From Ruminococcus sp. FC2018 (GTDB lineage: Bacteria; Bacillota; Clostridia; Oscillospirales; Ruminococcaceae): a stretch of 64,000 bases of DNA. Position numbers and translations under genes: made by a program. Positions 7,446 to 15,741 of this stretch are shown one piece after another. Position 1 is the stretch's first letter, and every line of letters starts with the position of its first letter. The stretch is from contig NZ_JHXH01000006.1 in assembly GCF_000621805.1 (NCBI RefSeq), positions 1 through 64,000 of the forward strand, in the 5' to 3' direction. A model generated the notes under the pieces. That model had not been told where the DNA came from and did not search any database. It saw nothing but the letters and a program-made list of their open reading frames with translations.

Positions 7446-8756
7446 ATGTGGGCAAATGAAAGTGTGTTTTATCAGATCTATCCTCTCGGCTTCTGCGGTG
7501 CGCCGTTTGATAACGACGGCGTGTTGGAGCACAGGATAACCAAGGTATCCGACTGGGTGGATCATTTCAATAAGCTGGGGATAAATGCAATATATTTTTC
7601 CCCTGTGTTCGAGTCGGACACCCACGGCTATAACACAAGAGATTTTAGTAAGATAGACTGCCGCCTGGGAACCAACGAGGATTTTGCAAAGGTATGCAAA
7701 GATCTGCACGAGGCTGGTATCAAAGTGGTGCTGGACGGTGTGTTCAACCATGTGGGCAGAGGGTTCTGGGCGTTCCAGGATGTGCTGAAAAACCGTGAAG
7801 GCTCTCAGTATAAAGACTGGTTCTACATTAACTTCGGGGGCAATTCAAATTATAACGACGGACTTTGGTATGAAGGCTGGGAGGGTCACTTTGACCTTGT
7901 AAAGCTTAATCTGAATAATCCCCAGGTCGTGGATCATATACTTGAATGTGTAAGCAAGTGGGTCAGCGAATTTGACATTGACGGACTTCGCCTTGATGTG
8001 GCTTACTGCCTTGACAGAAACTTTATGAAGCGTCTGCGCCAGCACTGCAACAGCGTCAAGGAGGATTTCTTCCTTGTGGGCGAGATAATCCATGGGGATT
8101 ACAAGCAGATCGTGAACGACGAGATGCTTCAGTCCTGCACGAATTACGAGTGCTACAAGGGTATGTATTCCAGCTTCAACTCAATGAATATGTTTGAGAT
8201 ATGCCACTCGGTAAAAAATATGTTCGGACCACAGGAATGGTGCCGCTGCAGAGGTATGGAACTGCTGAACTTTGTGGATAATCACGACGTAACAAGGGTG
8301 GCAAGCATACTTACAAACCCCGAGCATCTGCCTCTTATTTACGGCTTGCTGTTTGCAATAAAGGGTATACCGTGTATATACTACGGTTCAGAGTGGGGCA
8401 CCAAGGCGGAAAAGTCACAGGGTGACCCTGCGCTGAGGGCTTGCTTTGAAAAGCCTGAATGGAACGAGCTGACGGACCTTATCGCAAAGCTTTGCCGTAT
8501 AAGACGAGAGAGCAAGGCGCTGAGCTACGGTGAGATCTCCGTTCCGGTGCTGACAAACAGACAGTGTATAATCGAAAGAAAAACTCCGGAGGAAAGAGTG
8601 CTGGTTGCTATCAACGCAGACTCTCAGCCTTACACAGCTCACTTTGATGCCGGCTGCGGAATGGCGCAGGAGCTTCTTTCCGATACTGTCCATGATTTCG
8701 GCGGCGGAAGCGAGCTGAAGCCGTACAGCGTTGAAGTGTGGAAAATGGAGAAGTAA
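7446..8756 (+). CDS. GH13 alpha-glucan hydrolase (maltodextrin/cyclodextrin-type glucosidase)
   Basis: The 436-residue protein has no signal peptide, so it acts in the cytoplasm on imported alpha-glucans. The four GH13 regions are visible: DGVFNHVG, GLRLDVAY (nucleophile Asp), LVGEII (acid/base Glu) and NFVDNHDVTR (transition-state Asp). The length is short for the family: the barrel begins at residue ~5 with no N-terminal beta domain, and only a brief C-terminal beta domain follows. Exact specificity (maltogenic, neopullulanase-like or alpha-glucosidase) cannot be read. The M15 peptidase gene starts 19 bp after its stop, suggesting co-transcription. Confidence 0.92.
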   Translation: MWANESVFYQIYPLGFCGAPFDNDGVLEHRITKVSDWVDHFNKLGINAIYFSPVFESDTHGYNTRDFSKIDCRLGTNEDFAKVCKDLHEAGIKVVLDGVFNHVGRGFWAFQDVLKNREGSQYKDWFYINFGGNSNYNDGLWYEGWEGHFDLVKLNLNNPQVVDHILECVSKWVSEFDIDGLRLDVAYCLDRNFMKRLRQHCNSVKEDFFLVGEIIHGDYKQIVNDEMLQSCTNYECYKGMYSSFNSMNMFEICHSVKNMFGPQEWCRCRGMELLNFVDNHDVTRVASILTNPEHLPLIYGLLFAIKGIPCIYYGSEWGTKAEKSQGDPALRACFEKPEWNELTDLIAKLCRIRRESKALSYGEISVPVLTNRQCIIERKTPEERVLVAINADSQPYTAHFDAGCGMAQELLSDTVHDFGGGSELKPYSVEVWKMEK

Positions 8757-8775
8757 ACCCAAAGGAGGCATTTAC

Positions 8776-9360
8776 TTGGAATTTATCACATATGAAGAAG
8801 GATTTACGGCAGAGCCTCTGCCTGAGGAAATAAAAAATAAAATGATAGGCAAGTCGTTCCGTGAAAACAAAGATATCGGGCTTGACGAGCTTGCTTATCT
8901 TAAAATGAAACACGTGGGATTTGACGGTAAGACCCACATGGGTGAGATGGTGGTACATTATTCTCTTGCCCGGGAGGTGCTGGAGATATTCTGCGAGCTG
9001 TACAACGCAGGGTATCAGATAGAAAAAATGCGTCTTGTGGACGAATACGACGCAGAAGACGAGCGTTCCATGGCGGATAACAACTCCTCGGCGTTCAACT
9101 ACCGTGTGGTGGCTGATACGGACATAGTATCCATGCACGCTTACGGCAGGGCAATAGACATAAATCCTCTGATAAATCCTTACATAGTGGGTGAAAAGAT
9201 AATGCCTGCAAATGCTGCCGAGTACGCAAACAGAAAGGCAAAGTTCCCCCACAAGATAGACCATGACGACCTGTGCTACAAGCTTTTCAAAAGCAAAGGC
9301 TGGACCTGGGGCGGAGACTGGAAGACCCAGAAGGATTATCAGCATTTCTACAAGACCTGA
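8776..9360 (+). CDS. M15 family metallopeptidase (D-Ala-D-Ala carboxypeptidase-like)
   Basis: The protein has about 195 residues. The zinc-site motifs of the M15 (VanY / L-Ala-D-Glu peptidase) family are present: MHAYGRAIDINP (H..D) and the terminal DYQHF (second His), with GWTWGGDW between them as in M15C endolysins. I choose TTG 8776 because AAAGGAGG sits 7 nt upstream and an earlier in-frame ATG would lie inside the GH13 gene. There is no signal peptide or membrane segment, which is odd for a wall-cutting enzyme. It may act on recycled muropeptides in the cytoplasm or leave by lysis. Confidence 0.85.
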   Translation: MEFITYEEGFTAEPLPEEIKNKMIGKSFRENKDIGLDELAYLKMKHVGFDGKTHMGEMVVHYSLAREVLEIFCELYNAGYQIEKMRLVDEYDAEDERSMADNNSSAFNYRVVADTDIVSMHAYGRAIDINPLINPYIVGEKIMPANAAEYANRKAKFPHKIDHDDLCYKLFKSKGWTWGGDWKTQKDYQHFYKT

Positions 9361-9451
9361 AAGATTATCCCTCAAAGCTTAAAGACTTCTTAATGGTTTG
9401 TGTGGTATTCTCGATACGGGATAAGCAAGTTATTGTGCTGCTCCTTTAAGA

Positions 9452-9467
9452 GTACAAAATAATGGAC
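9452..9467. promoter_or_regulatory. Near copy of the GTACAAAATTTTGTAC element upstream of GT2
   Basis: GTACAAAATAATGGAC differs from the perfect palindrome at 6445 at three positions and lies 20 bp before the GT2 start codon. Confidence 0.4.
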
Positions 9468-9487
9468 AGTTAAAACAGGAGAGAAAA

Positions 9488-10225
9488 ATGGGGAAGTATG
9501 CTTTTACGGTGGTAGTGCCTGCTCACAACGAGGAAAAATATGTGGTGCGGTGTATAAATTCAATTAAAAGGGCAGCCGCATATTTCGGCAAGCCGGTGGA
9601 GATAATTATAGTTTGTAACCGATGCACCGATAATACGCAGCAGCTTGCCGAGCAAAACGGCGCAAGAGTTGTGCTCAACGAGGAACGCTGTATCGCAGCC
9701 GTGCGAAATGCTGGCATAAAGGCTGCCCGGGGCAGATACATTTTGACCATTGACTGCGACAACCGTATGACCAAGGGCACGATAAAAGAGGCATACTGTA
9801 TGCTCAGAAGCGGCATATTTATCGGCGGCGGTGCGCCTATCCGCTTTGAAAGGTACTCGTTTCCGCTGTATATGAACGACTACATCTGTCGAGTGGGATT
9901 TGGCTTGACAGGGCTTTACTGCGGCATTTTCTGGGCGGAAAAAGCGACATTTGAAGCAATCGGCGGATTTGCGGACAAGCGTGCCATGGAGGACGTTCAG
10001 ACCGCAAGGAATCTTAAAGCCTACGGAAAAAGGCTGGGGAAAAAGTACGGCTGTCTGCAAAGGAACTATCTTATCAACTCCACACGCAAATGGGATGACA
10101 TGGGTGACTGGCTGTACATAAAGCTTATGCTTGAAAATGCGGGAACGCTGGCAAAGGCGGCGCTTGGCGACTGTGATGAGTACGACAAACTAATCGACAA
10201 GCTGTTTTATGATTACAACGGATAA
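9488..10225 (+). CDS. Glycosyltransferase family 2
   Basis: The 245-residue GT-A fold enzyme transfers a sugar from a nucleotide donor to an unidentified acceptor. The N-terminal VVVPAHNEEKYV and the DCDN acidic motif (about residues 88-91) that binds the metal-nucleotide are typical. GGFADKRAMEDVQ carries the ED acceptor-side motif. No transmembrane segment is present, so it works at the inner membrane face or in the cytoplasm. AGGAGA precedes the ATG at suitable spacing. It is convergent with the DHHW gene, with which it shares a terminator. Confidence 0.9.
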   Translation: MGKYAFTVVVPAHNEEKYVVRCINSIKRAAAYFGKPVEIIIVCNRCTDNTQQLAEQNGARVVLNEERCIAAVRNAGIKAARGRYILTIDCDNRMTKGTIKEAYCMLRSGIFIGGGAPIRFERYSFPLYMNDYICRVGFGLTGLYCGIFWAEKATFEAIGGFADKRAMEDVQTARNLKAYGKRLGKKYGCLQRNYLINSTRKWDDMGDWLYIKLMLENAGTLAKAALGDCDEYDKLIDKLFYDYNG

Positions 10226-10231
10226 GGGCAT

Positions 10232-10283
10232 AAAAAAGACCTTTCTTTGCATTGCTGCATCGAAAGGTCTTTGTGTTTTTTTA
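10232..10283. terminator. Bidirectional terminator between GT2 and the DHHW gene
   Basis: AAAAGACCTTTC pairs with GAAAGGTCTTT, with A- and T-runs on the two sides. It serves both convergent genes. Confidence 0.85.
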
Positions 10284-11459
10284 TTTCATAATGCCGTTAA
10301 GATATTCTGCACGGCTTATTGTGTAGAAGCTTGAGATGGAGGAACCGAAAAGGATATCGGTTGCACCGACTTTCTCAAAGAATTCCTTGAGCTTTATGGT
10401 GGTGTATCTCATGTCGATAACGTATATCTTTTCAAAGCTTCCCACAAAGTAGGGCGCCATTGCGTTGCCGTAGCTGTCTTTGATAAGCACAAGCGTTCTG
10501 CCGTTTTTAACGTCTGTCTTCATCTCGCAGATAGTCATGTCTGTTCCCAGGATAGTACAGTAAAGGTTGGAGCCTTCGGCATACTCATGGAAAAGCTCGG
10601 ACTTTACAGGATTGGTGAAGTCGCAGTCGTAATAGGTGGTCGTGTATTGGTTCTTGGGCTTGTAGTAGATATATGTGTCGGGATATTTAAGGAACTCCTG
10701 ACAGCCGCTGTATGTGTACATTGAGCCGGAGAAGCCGTCCTTGGTCACCTTTTCCATTTTGTCAAGCTCGGTGAAGGGGACACCTGCTGCCTTAGCAAAT
10801 TCTTTTGTTGCGTAATACGCAGCAAGGGTTGTCCAGTGGTGGTCGGTGCGGTAGTAGATATACTCATTGGTGTGCTTTGCAAGAGCGGAATAAGCATCGA
10901 TATTCTTTATGCTGGGGTCAAGAGTCTTGGAAAGCGCAAGGGTAGCGTCGTGCTGGTCGCTTGTTACTCCGTCCATTCCCTTAGGAGTATAGTAAGCGGA
11001 AGAAACAGGTGCGGGAAGAGTGTAAACGTTTACCTTGTCGCCAACCATTTTCTTAACGTCGTTTACCATTGTGGTGAACACCTTTGCGCTGCTTTCATCT
11101 GCGCCGAATCCCAGAAGACCTCTTATCTTGGGACCCTTGTTCTGGTCGCAGACCACAACGTTGTTGGTCCAGTAGCCTGATTCCGGAATGCTTGCGTAAT
11201 CGGCAGCAGGGTTTGCTGTGCCTGTTTCGTCAAGCTTGGTAGTTGTGGCAGTGGTGGTAGTGGTTGCCTCTGTGGCAGCGGTGGTGACTTTTTCACTGTC
11301 TGATGTATCGGAAGATGTTGTTACAGCGGAGCTGTCGGCGTTAGGTACCGAAGCTTTGTTGACATCGGAACTGCTTTTCTTGATCTCCTGTCCGCAGCCT
11401 GCCATGGAAACAGTCAGTACAAGCGAAAGAAGCAAAGCGGTGAGCTTAGTTTTTTTCAT
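10281..11459 (-). CDS. DHHW-motif lipoprotein (AlgX/SGNH-like surface protein)
   Basis: The protein has about 392 residues. A signal peptide ends in lipobox SMAGC. A Ser/Thr-rich linker (about 30-80, with a TTTTTATTT run) then leads to the catalytic-type domain. The family-defining DHHW motif (YRTDHHWTTLAA) is near residue 210, and LVLIKDSYGNAMAP near residue 330 resembles the Ser block of the SGNH fold. DHHW proteins are associated with acylation or deacylation of exported polysaccharide; the substrate here is unknown. I prefer the ATG at 11459 over the one at 11465 because GAAAGGA is then 8 nt away rather than 2. Confidence 0.85.
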   Translation of the reverse strand: MKKTKLTALLLSLVLTVSMAGCGQEIKKSSSDVNKASVPNADSSAVTTSSDTSDSEKVTTAATEATTTTTATTTKLDETGTANPAADYASIPESGYWTNNVVVCDQNKGPKIRGLLGFGADESSAKVFTTMVNDVKKMVGDKVNVYTLPAPVSSAYYTPKGMDGVTSDQHDATLALSKTLDPSIKNIDAYSALAKHTNEYIYYRTDHHWTTLAAYYATKEFAKAAGVPFTELDKMEKVTKDGFSGSMYTYSGCQEFLKYPDTYIYYKPKNQYTTTYYDCDFTNPVKSELFHEYAEGSNLYCTILGTDMTICEMKTDVKNGRTLVLIKDSYGNAMAPYFVGSFEKIYVIDMRYTTIKLKEFFEKVGATDILFGSSISSFYTISRAEYLNGIMK

Positions 11460-11488
11460 TCCCATTTTCCTTTCATTTATTGTTTATA

Positions 11489-11504
11489 GTACGAAATTTT
11501 GGAC
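11489..11504. promoter_or_regulatory. Near copy of the GTACAAAATTTTGTAC element upstream of the DHHW gene
   Basis: GTACGAAATTTTGGAC differs from the perfect palindrome at two positions. It lies 29 bp upstream of the DHHW start codon on the minus strand. Confidence 0.45.
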
Positions 11505-11591
11505 ATACATTTTGACTCATAACATTATACATTTATTTTAATCAAATGTCAAGGGTATACGAACGGTTTTTATGCAATAGCATAAATATGC

Positions 11592-11620
11592 TTTACATTA
11601 GGGGAAAAATATGTTATACT
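11592..11620 (+). promoter_or_regulatory. Promoter of nagA
   Basis: TTTACA (11592-11597), a 17-bp spacer and TATACT (11615-11620). A 78-nt leader with no obvious structure precedes the gene. Confidence 0.75.
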
Positions 11621-11697
11621 CCTACAAAAGGAAACGCTGATGTATGGCTTTAAAGGCGGAAAAATAAGTAAAAACAAATAAAGACAGGAAGTAAAAT

Positions 11698-12825
11698 ATG
11701 GGCTCAACTGTACTAAAAAACGGACTTGTTTTTGCCGAGGGGGAAAGCTTCCGACGGCTTGATATAGAATACGAAAACGGTGTTATAACCGCCCTTGGAA
11801 AGGATCTGACGGGTGGAGAAAATGTCGTTGACTGCAGCGGCTGCCTTGTACTGCCGGGGCTTGCGGATGTGCATATGCACGGCGCATGTGGGGCAGATGT
11901 ATCCGGCGGTGACAGACGGTCACTTGACAGGATCTCACAATATGAATTTGAAAATGGGATAACGCTGTTTTGTCCTGCTGTGATGACATTCCCACAGCAG
12001 AAGATAAGCGATATAGTCAGCTGTATTTCGGAGTATGCCTCGGACTGTGAGAAAACGGACAGAGCTTTGATCGCAGGCATACATCTTGAGGGTCCGTTCC
12101 TTAACGTCCGCAAGTGCGGTGCGCAGAAAAAGGAGTACATACAGATGCCTGATGTGCACAAGCTGGAAAAATGGCAGCAGGCGGCAAAGGGCATGATAAA
12201 GCTGGTTACAATAGCCCCCGAGCTGCCGGGGGCACTGGAGTGCATAAGCTCCCTTGGGGACAGTATTCATTTTTCACTGGGTCATTCCTGTGCAGACTAT
12301 TCTGCCGCAAAGGCTGCCATTGACGCAGGGGCAGACCACATAACCCACCTGTTCAACGCAATGACGCCTTTTCACCACCGTGACACAGGAGTGGTGGGCG
12401 CAGCTGCCGACAGCGAGGATTGTTTTGTGGAGCTGATATGTGACGGTGTGCACGTTTCACCTGCGGCTGTGAGAGCGGCTTTCAAGCTTTTCGGTGACCG
12501 CAGGATCGTGCTTGTAAGCGACAGCATGGAGGCAACCGGAATGCCTGACGGAGAGTATGTTCTCGGCGGGCAGAGGGTACTTAAAAAGGGCAGCAGTGCA
12601 CGCCTTGAGGACGGTACCCTTGCAGGCAGCGTTTCAGACCTTTATGAGTGCATGGTAAACGCAGTGAAAATGGGCATACCCCTTGAAAGCGCAGTGAGAG
12701 CCGCAACGCTGAATCCATGCAGGAGCATTGGTGTTTCCCATAGATTCGGAAGCATCTGTGCAGGCAAGGCGGCACATTTTCTTGTTGTGGATAAAAATGA
12801 GTTGTCTGTTAGAAAGGTGATTTAG
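11698..12825 (+). CDS. nagA: N-acetylglucosamine-6-phosphate deacetylase
   Basis: It removes acetate from GlcNAc-6-phosphate to give glucosamine-6-phosphate, in amino-sugar catabolism and wall recycling (cytoplasm). The 375 residues match the family. Motifs in order: HMHGACGAD metal site, HLEGPFLN (metal-binding Glu), LGHSCADY, HLFNAMTPFHHRDTG and LVSDSMEATG (catalytic Asp). AGGAAG precedes the ATG. No nagB, PTS gene or GntR regulator is beside it, so it seems to be a single-gene unit. Confidence 0.95.
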   Translation: MGSTVLKNGLVFAEGESFRRLDIEYENGVITALGKDLTGGENVVDCSGCLVLPGLADVHMHGACGADVSGGDRRSLDRISQYEFENGITLFCPAVMTFPQQKISDIVSCISEYASDCEKTDRALIAGIHLEGPFLNVRKCGAQKKEYIQMPDVHKLEKWQQAAKGMIKLVTIAPELPGALECISSLGDSIHFSLGHSCADYSAAKAAIDAGADHITHLFNAMTPFHHRDTGVVGAAADSEDCFVELICDGVHVSPAAVRAAFKLFGDRRIVLVSDSMEATGMPDGEYVLGGQRVLKKGSSARLEDGTLAGSVSDLYECMVNAVKMGIPLESAVRAATLNPCRSIGVSHRFGSICAGKAAHFLVVDKNELSVRKVI

Positions 12826-12923
12826 TTTTAAAGGGTAATAAAAGTATGATAAACTATTGAAAAATCGGCTGAAATGTGTTATTATAATGAACAGAGTAAT
12901 AATAAAAAAAGAGGTGAGGTGTA

Positions 12924-13637
12924 TTGCTGAAGTTTTTAGGCAGGGGCTCCGCTTTTCATTCACAGAACAACTGCGGCTTTTTTGTGAAAGACGGTGAACT
13001 TGTGCTTATGGACTGTCCCATGTCAGCCTTTCACAAAATAAAGTATCTTGGCTTTGACAAGCTTGTTAATGGCGTGACAAAGGGCGTAACCGTTTTTGTG
13101 ACCCATACCCATTCGGACCATGTTGGCGGAATAGGAATGATGATACATTATTGTTACTATTTGCTGCATTTACCGGTGAAGGTCATAACCGCAAACGAGG
13201 AAACAGCAGAAAATGTTAGGTATCTTTTATCGGTGCTTGAAGGCTGCTGTGATGAGGGGTACAGTCTTTTGACCGTACAGCAGGCAAAGAAGGAGTACCC
13301 GTGGATCGTGGGGGCTGTGGCAACTGTTCACACCCAACAGCTTGAGGGCAGATGCTTCGGCTGGGTGATCGAGCCTGAGGGGACAAGGATCGTATTTACA
13401 GGCGACACAACTACACTTGAACCATTTATTCCGTACCTTGAAAAGGGTACATATCTTTATACGGATGCGTCGGCACACGATTGTGTGGTGCATATGCATA
13501 TCAAAGAACTTGAAGCAGTTATTCCCCGGCTCAGGGACAAGGGCGTGAAGGTTTATTTCATGCACCTTGACGACGAGCAGATGCTGGGCGAGGCTGCCCG
13601 AAAAGCAGGGGTACAGCTTGCTCCGCTTTACATATAA
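12924..13637 (+). CDS. MBL-fold metallo-hydrolase
   Basis: The 237-residue metallo-beta-lactamase-fold protein resembles the RNase Z/PhnP-like hydrolase branch. The metal motif HTHSDHVGG is at about residues 57-65. Other expected ligands appear as HTQQLEG, FTGDTT and the late His in YFMHLDD. It is cytoplasmic with no extra domain; the substrate is unknown. The start is TTG at 12924, dictated by GAGGTGAGG five nt upstream. It precedes the GAF-GGDEF gene by 26 bp, so they may share a transcript. Confidence 0.85.
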   Translation: MLKFLGRGSAFHSQNNCGFFVKDGELVLMDCPMSAFHKIKYLGFDKLVNGVTKGVTVFVTHTHSDHVGGIGMMIHYCYYLLHLPVKVITANEETAENVRYLLSVLEGCCDEGYSLLTVQQAKKEYPWIVGAVATVHTQQLEGRCFGWVIEPEGTRIVFTGDTTTLEPFIPYLEKGTYLYTDASAHDCVVHMHIKELEAVIPRLRDKGVKVYFMHLDDEQMLGEAARKAGVQLAPLYI

Positions 13638-13663
13638 AATACTATTACCGGGAGGATCATACT

Positions 13664-14677
13664 ATGGATATGGATTATCAGATCGAGATGCTTAACGAGG
13701 TCTATGACATCGGCGAAAAGCTTTATGCCAATATGGGCAGCAGAAGTGAGGAGGGTCACGGCAACGTTTTCAACCTGCTCACCGACCTTGGAAGAATACT
13801 TGTGGGTGCAGACAGAGCAAGCTTCTGGAAGTGGGACAAGGAAAACCATCAGCTGTGGACAACATCTGCCACAAAGGTGGACAAGATAGTGATACCGGAT
13901 GATTCCGGACTGGTGGGAAAGGCTCTTAAGGAAAAAAGAGTTATCGTTACCAACGATCCTTACAGCGAGCCTGAGTTCAACTCGGATGTGGACAAGCAGA
14001 CAGGATATATCACATTCTCCGTGCTGGTCATGCCTGTTGCGGACATAAACGGGGAATACATCGGTGCATTCCAGATAATCAACAAAATGGGCGAAGAGGG
14101 CTTTGACGAGGTTGAAGACGTCAAGAAGCTTTCCCTTGCTGCGTTTGCCTGCGGTATTACTCTTGAATCGGAAACATTCTTTACTGACTCACAGTACGAT
14201 ACTCTTACAGGTCTTAAAAACCGTAAGGGTCTTTATCACGACTTTATGCACAAGTATGCCGAGTATCTCCAGGTAGGCATGAAAAGCCCGTTCTCTGTGT
14301 TCATCTGCGACATAGACAGATTCAAACGCATCAATGACAACTACGGACACAATATCGGTGATCTTATCATAAAGAATGTGGCAGGCATTCTTTCAAAGCA
14401 TTGTCCCGAGCACGCAACTGCCTACCGCTGGGGCGGAGACGAGTTTGTTGTGGTTCTGCCGGGAACAGAGCTTGAGGATTGTAAAAAGATCGCCGAGGAG
14501 GTAAGAGTTGAGGTCAAAGACAGTGCGGTCAAGGCTTCTGTAATACCTGTAAAGGCAACCATGAGCTTCGGCTGTTCACTTTACGATCGTACAAAGTCCA
14601 TTGAGGAAAATTTTGCATATGCTGATGACAGCCTTTATACCGCAAAGGATAACGGAAGAAATCAGGTGTACGGATAA
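13664..14677 (+). CDS. GAF-GGDEF diguanylate cyclase
   Basis: The 337-residue soluble protein has a GAF sensor domain (about 25-170, with IGAFQIINKMG typical of GAF) and a GGDEF domain (about 175-337). The active-site loop RWGGDEFVV is intact, so c-di-GMP synthesis is expected from two GTP. No RxxD inhibitory site is seen five residues before the GGDEF loop. GGAGG precedes the ATG. The ligand of the GAF domain is unknown. A second GGDEF protein lies at 54173; no EAL or HD-GYP phosphodiesterase is in the window. Confidence 0.92.
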   Translation: MDMDYQIEMLNEVYDIGEKLYANMGSRSEEGHGNVFNLLTDLGRILVGADRASFWKWDKENHQLWTTSATKVDKIVIPDDSGLVGKALKEKRVIVTNDPYSEPEFNSDVDKQTGYITFSVLVMPVADINGEYIGAFQIINKMGEEGFDEVEDVKKLSLAAFACGITLESETFFTDSQYDTLTGLKNRKGLYHDFMHKYAEYLQVGMKSPFSVFICDIDRFKRINDNYGHNIGDLIIKNVAGILSKHCPEHATAYRWGGDEFVVVLPGTELEDCKKIAEEVRVEVKDSAVKASVIPVKATMSFGCSLYDRTKSIEENFAYADDSLYTAKDNGRNQVYG

Positions 14678-14707
14678 GCCGGGCAAGGCGATCTATCAGA
14701 TATGATG

Positions 14708-14765
14708 ATCCCCTTAGAGCAGACGCACGTAAAACAAAGAACGTGTGATACTCTAAGGGGATATT
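14708..14765 (+). terminator. Long hairpin after the GAF-GGDEF gene
   Basis: ATCCCCTTAGAG pairs with CTCTAAGGGGAT, with an inner CGCACG/CGTGTG stem, followed by ATTTTATG. It is probably a terminator, although the T-run is weak. Confidence 0.55.
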
Positions 14766-14870
14766 TTATGTCGCAAAGCACCTGATATCGTTTTCTAAAT
14801 TTTTCTGCGTATAATATGGCAATGACAGTAAAAAATATAACTGTAAATCAGCTTGAAAGGAACTGAATAT

Positions 14871-15413
14871 ATGAAAGCAACAGGAATTGTCCGCCGCATC
14901 GACGACCTTGGCAGGGTGGTAATACCAAAGGAGATAAGACGTACCATGCGTATAAGGGAGGGCGACCCTCTGGAGATATACACAAACCCTGACGGCGAGG
15001 TCATCTTCAAAAAATATTCGCCCATCAACGAGCTTTCCGAGGGTGCTGTCCAGGCAGCAGAGGTTATCGCAAAGCTTGGCAGCGCACCTGCGGTGGTATT
15101 TGATAACGACCATGTGGTAGCTGTGTCGGGAATATCCAAAAAAGAGTATTCCCAGCGCAGACTTTCACCGGCTCTGGAGGAGCTTTTGCAGCAGCGAAGG
15201 AGCTATGAGTATACCTCCGCCGCAGAACGTGCATTCTATCCCGTTGAAGGAATGAACGCACACGCCCTTGCCATTGCCCCCATTATTTCAGGCGGCGATG
15301 TTTCGGGAGCTGTGGCATTTGTGGCAGAGAAGGAAAACGAGTGTGCCACGGTCAAACAGGCGCTTCTGGCTAAGACAGCAGCCTTGTTTCTGGGAAAACA
15401 GATAGGTGACTGA
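14871..15413 (+). CDS. spoVT: SpoVT/AbrB-family transcription regulator
   Basis: The protein has 180 residues, as in Bacillus SpoVT. The N-terminal swapped-hairpin AbrB domain (about 1-52: TGIVRRIDDLGRVVIPKEIR and RTMRIREGDPLEI) binds DNA. The C-terminal ~120 residues form a GAF-like regulatory domain. In spore formers SpoVT tunes sigma-G genes in the forespore; here it may be a general regulator if the host does not sporulate. I start at ATG 14871 (GAAAGGA upstream, family-typical MKATGIVRR) rather than the in-frame ATG 18 bp earlier. Confidence 0.93.
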   Translation: MKATGIVRRIDDLGRVVIPKEIRRTMRIREGDPLEIYTNPDGEVIFKKYSPINELSEGAVQAAEVIAKLGSAPAVVFDNDHVVAVSGISKKEYSQRRLSPALEELLQQRRSYEYTSAAERAFYPVEGMNAHALAIAPIISGGDVSGAVAFVAEKENECATVKQALLAKTAALFLGKQIGD

Positions 15414-15423
15414 CAGGGTATTT

Positions 15424-15456
15424 TAAAAAGACTTGGTTTTTACCGGGTCTTTTTTG
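15424..15456 (+). terminator. Terminator of spoVT
   Basis: AAAGACTTGG pairs with CCGGGTCTTT, followed by a T-run. Confidence 0.8.
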
Positions 15457-15615
15457 TTTTGCAAGGATTTATCTGTTAATAATTGAGCAAATAACTGCAC
15501 ACCGATGTTTTATTTCTTATTGCATTTTTATTTACCTGATTTGTGCGTACAGCACAATTACAAGACCCAAAACAGTTCAAAAGGCAGAATATACCTGCAA
15601 TGAGCAGATTTTTCA

Positions 15616-15644
15616 TTGACTGCACCGAACATATGTGCTATTAT
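15616..15644 (+). promoter_or_regulatory. Promoter of the phage tail/lysis cassette
   Basis: TTGACT (15616-15621), a 17-bp spacer and TATTAT (15639-15644). A LexA-like box fills most of the spacer and a second follows the -10. Confidence 0.75.
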
Positions 15645-15664
15645 ATTATCAGAACTAATGTTCG
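15626..15664. promoter_or_regulatory. Two LexA (SOS)-like boxes overlapping the cassette promoter
   Basis: Box 1, CGAACATATGTGCT (15626-15639), sits between -35 and -10. It differs at three places from the ideal palindrome CGAACATATGTTCG, and its left half CGAACATATGT fits the Bacillus DinR/LexA consensus CGAACRNRYGTTYC. Box 2, AGAACTAATGTTCG (15651-15664), has the symmetric GAAC-N4-GTTC core and lies at the expected transcription start. The placement is ideal for repression. Binding is inferred, not shown. Confidence 0.6.
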
Positions 15665-15741
15665 ACAGCGTAATCTGCCGACACGCTGTATTTTTCGTTT
15701 TTGCTTTGCCGACAGCGAAAGCGGAAAAAGGAGGTTAACAA

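Noticed and set aside
8611-9375. 254-codon minus-strand frame opposite the GH13/M15 genes
   Set aside because: It spans two real genes in antisense, and the composition is that of a shadow frame.
12857-12888. TTGAAA and TATAAT before the MBL hydrolase gene as a promoter
   Set aside because: The spacer is 20 bp, too long for a confident sigma-A promoter; the -10 alone may be real.
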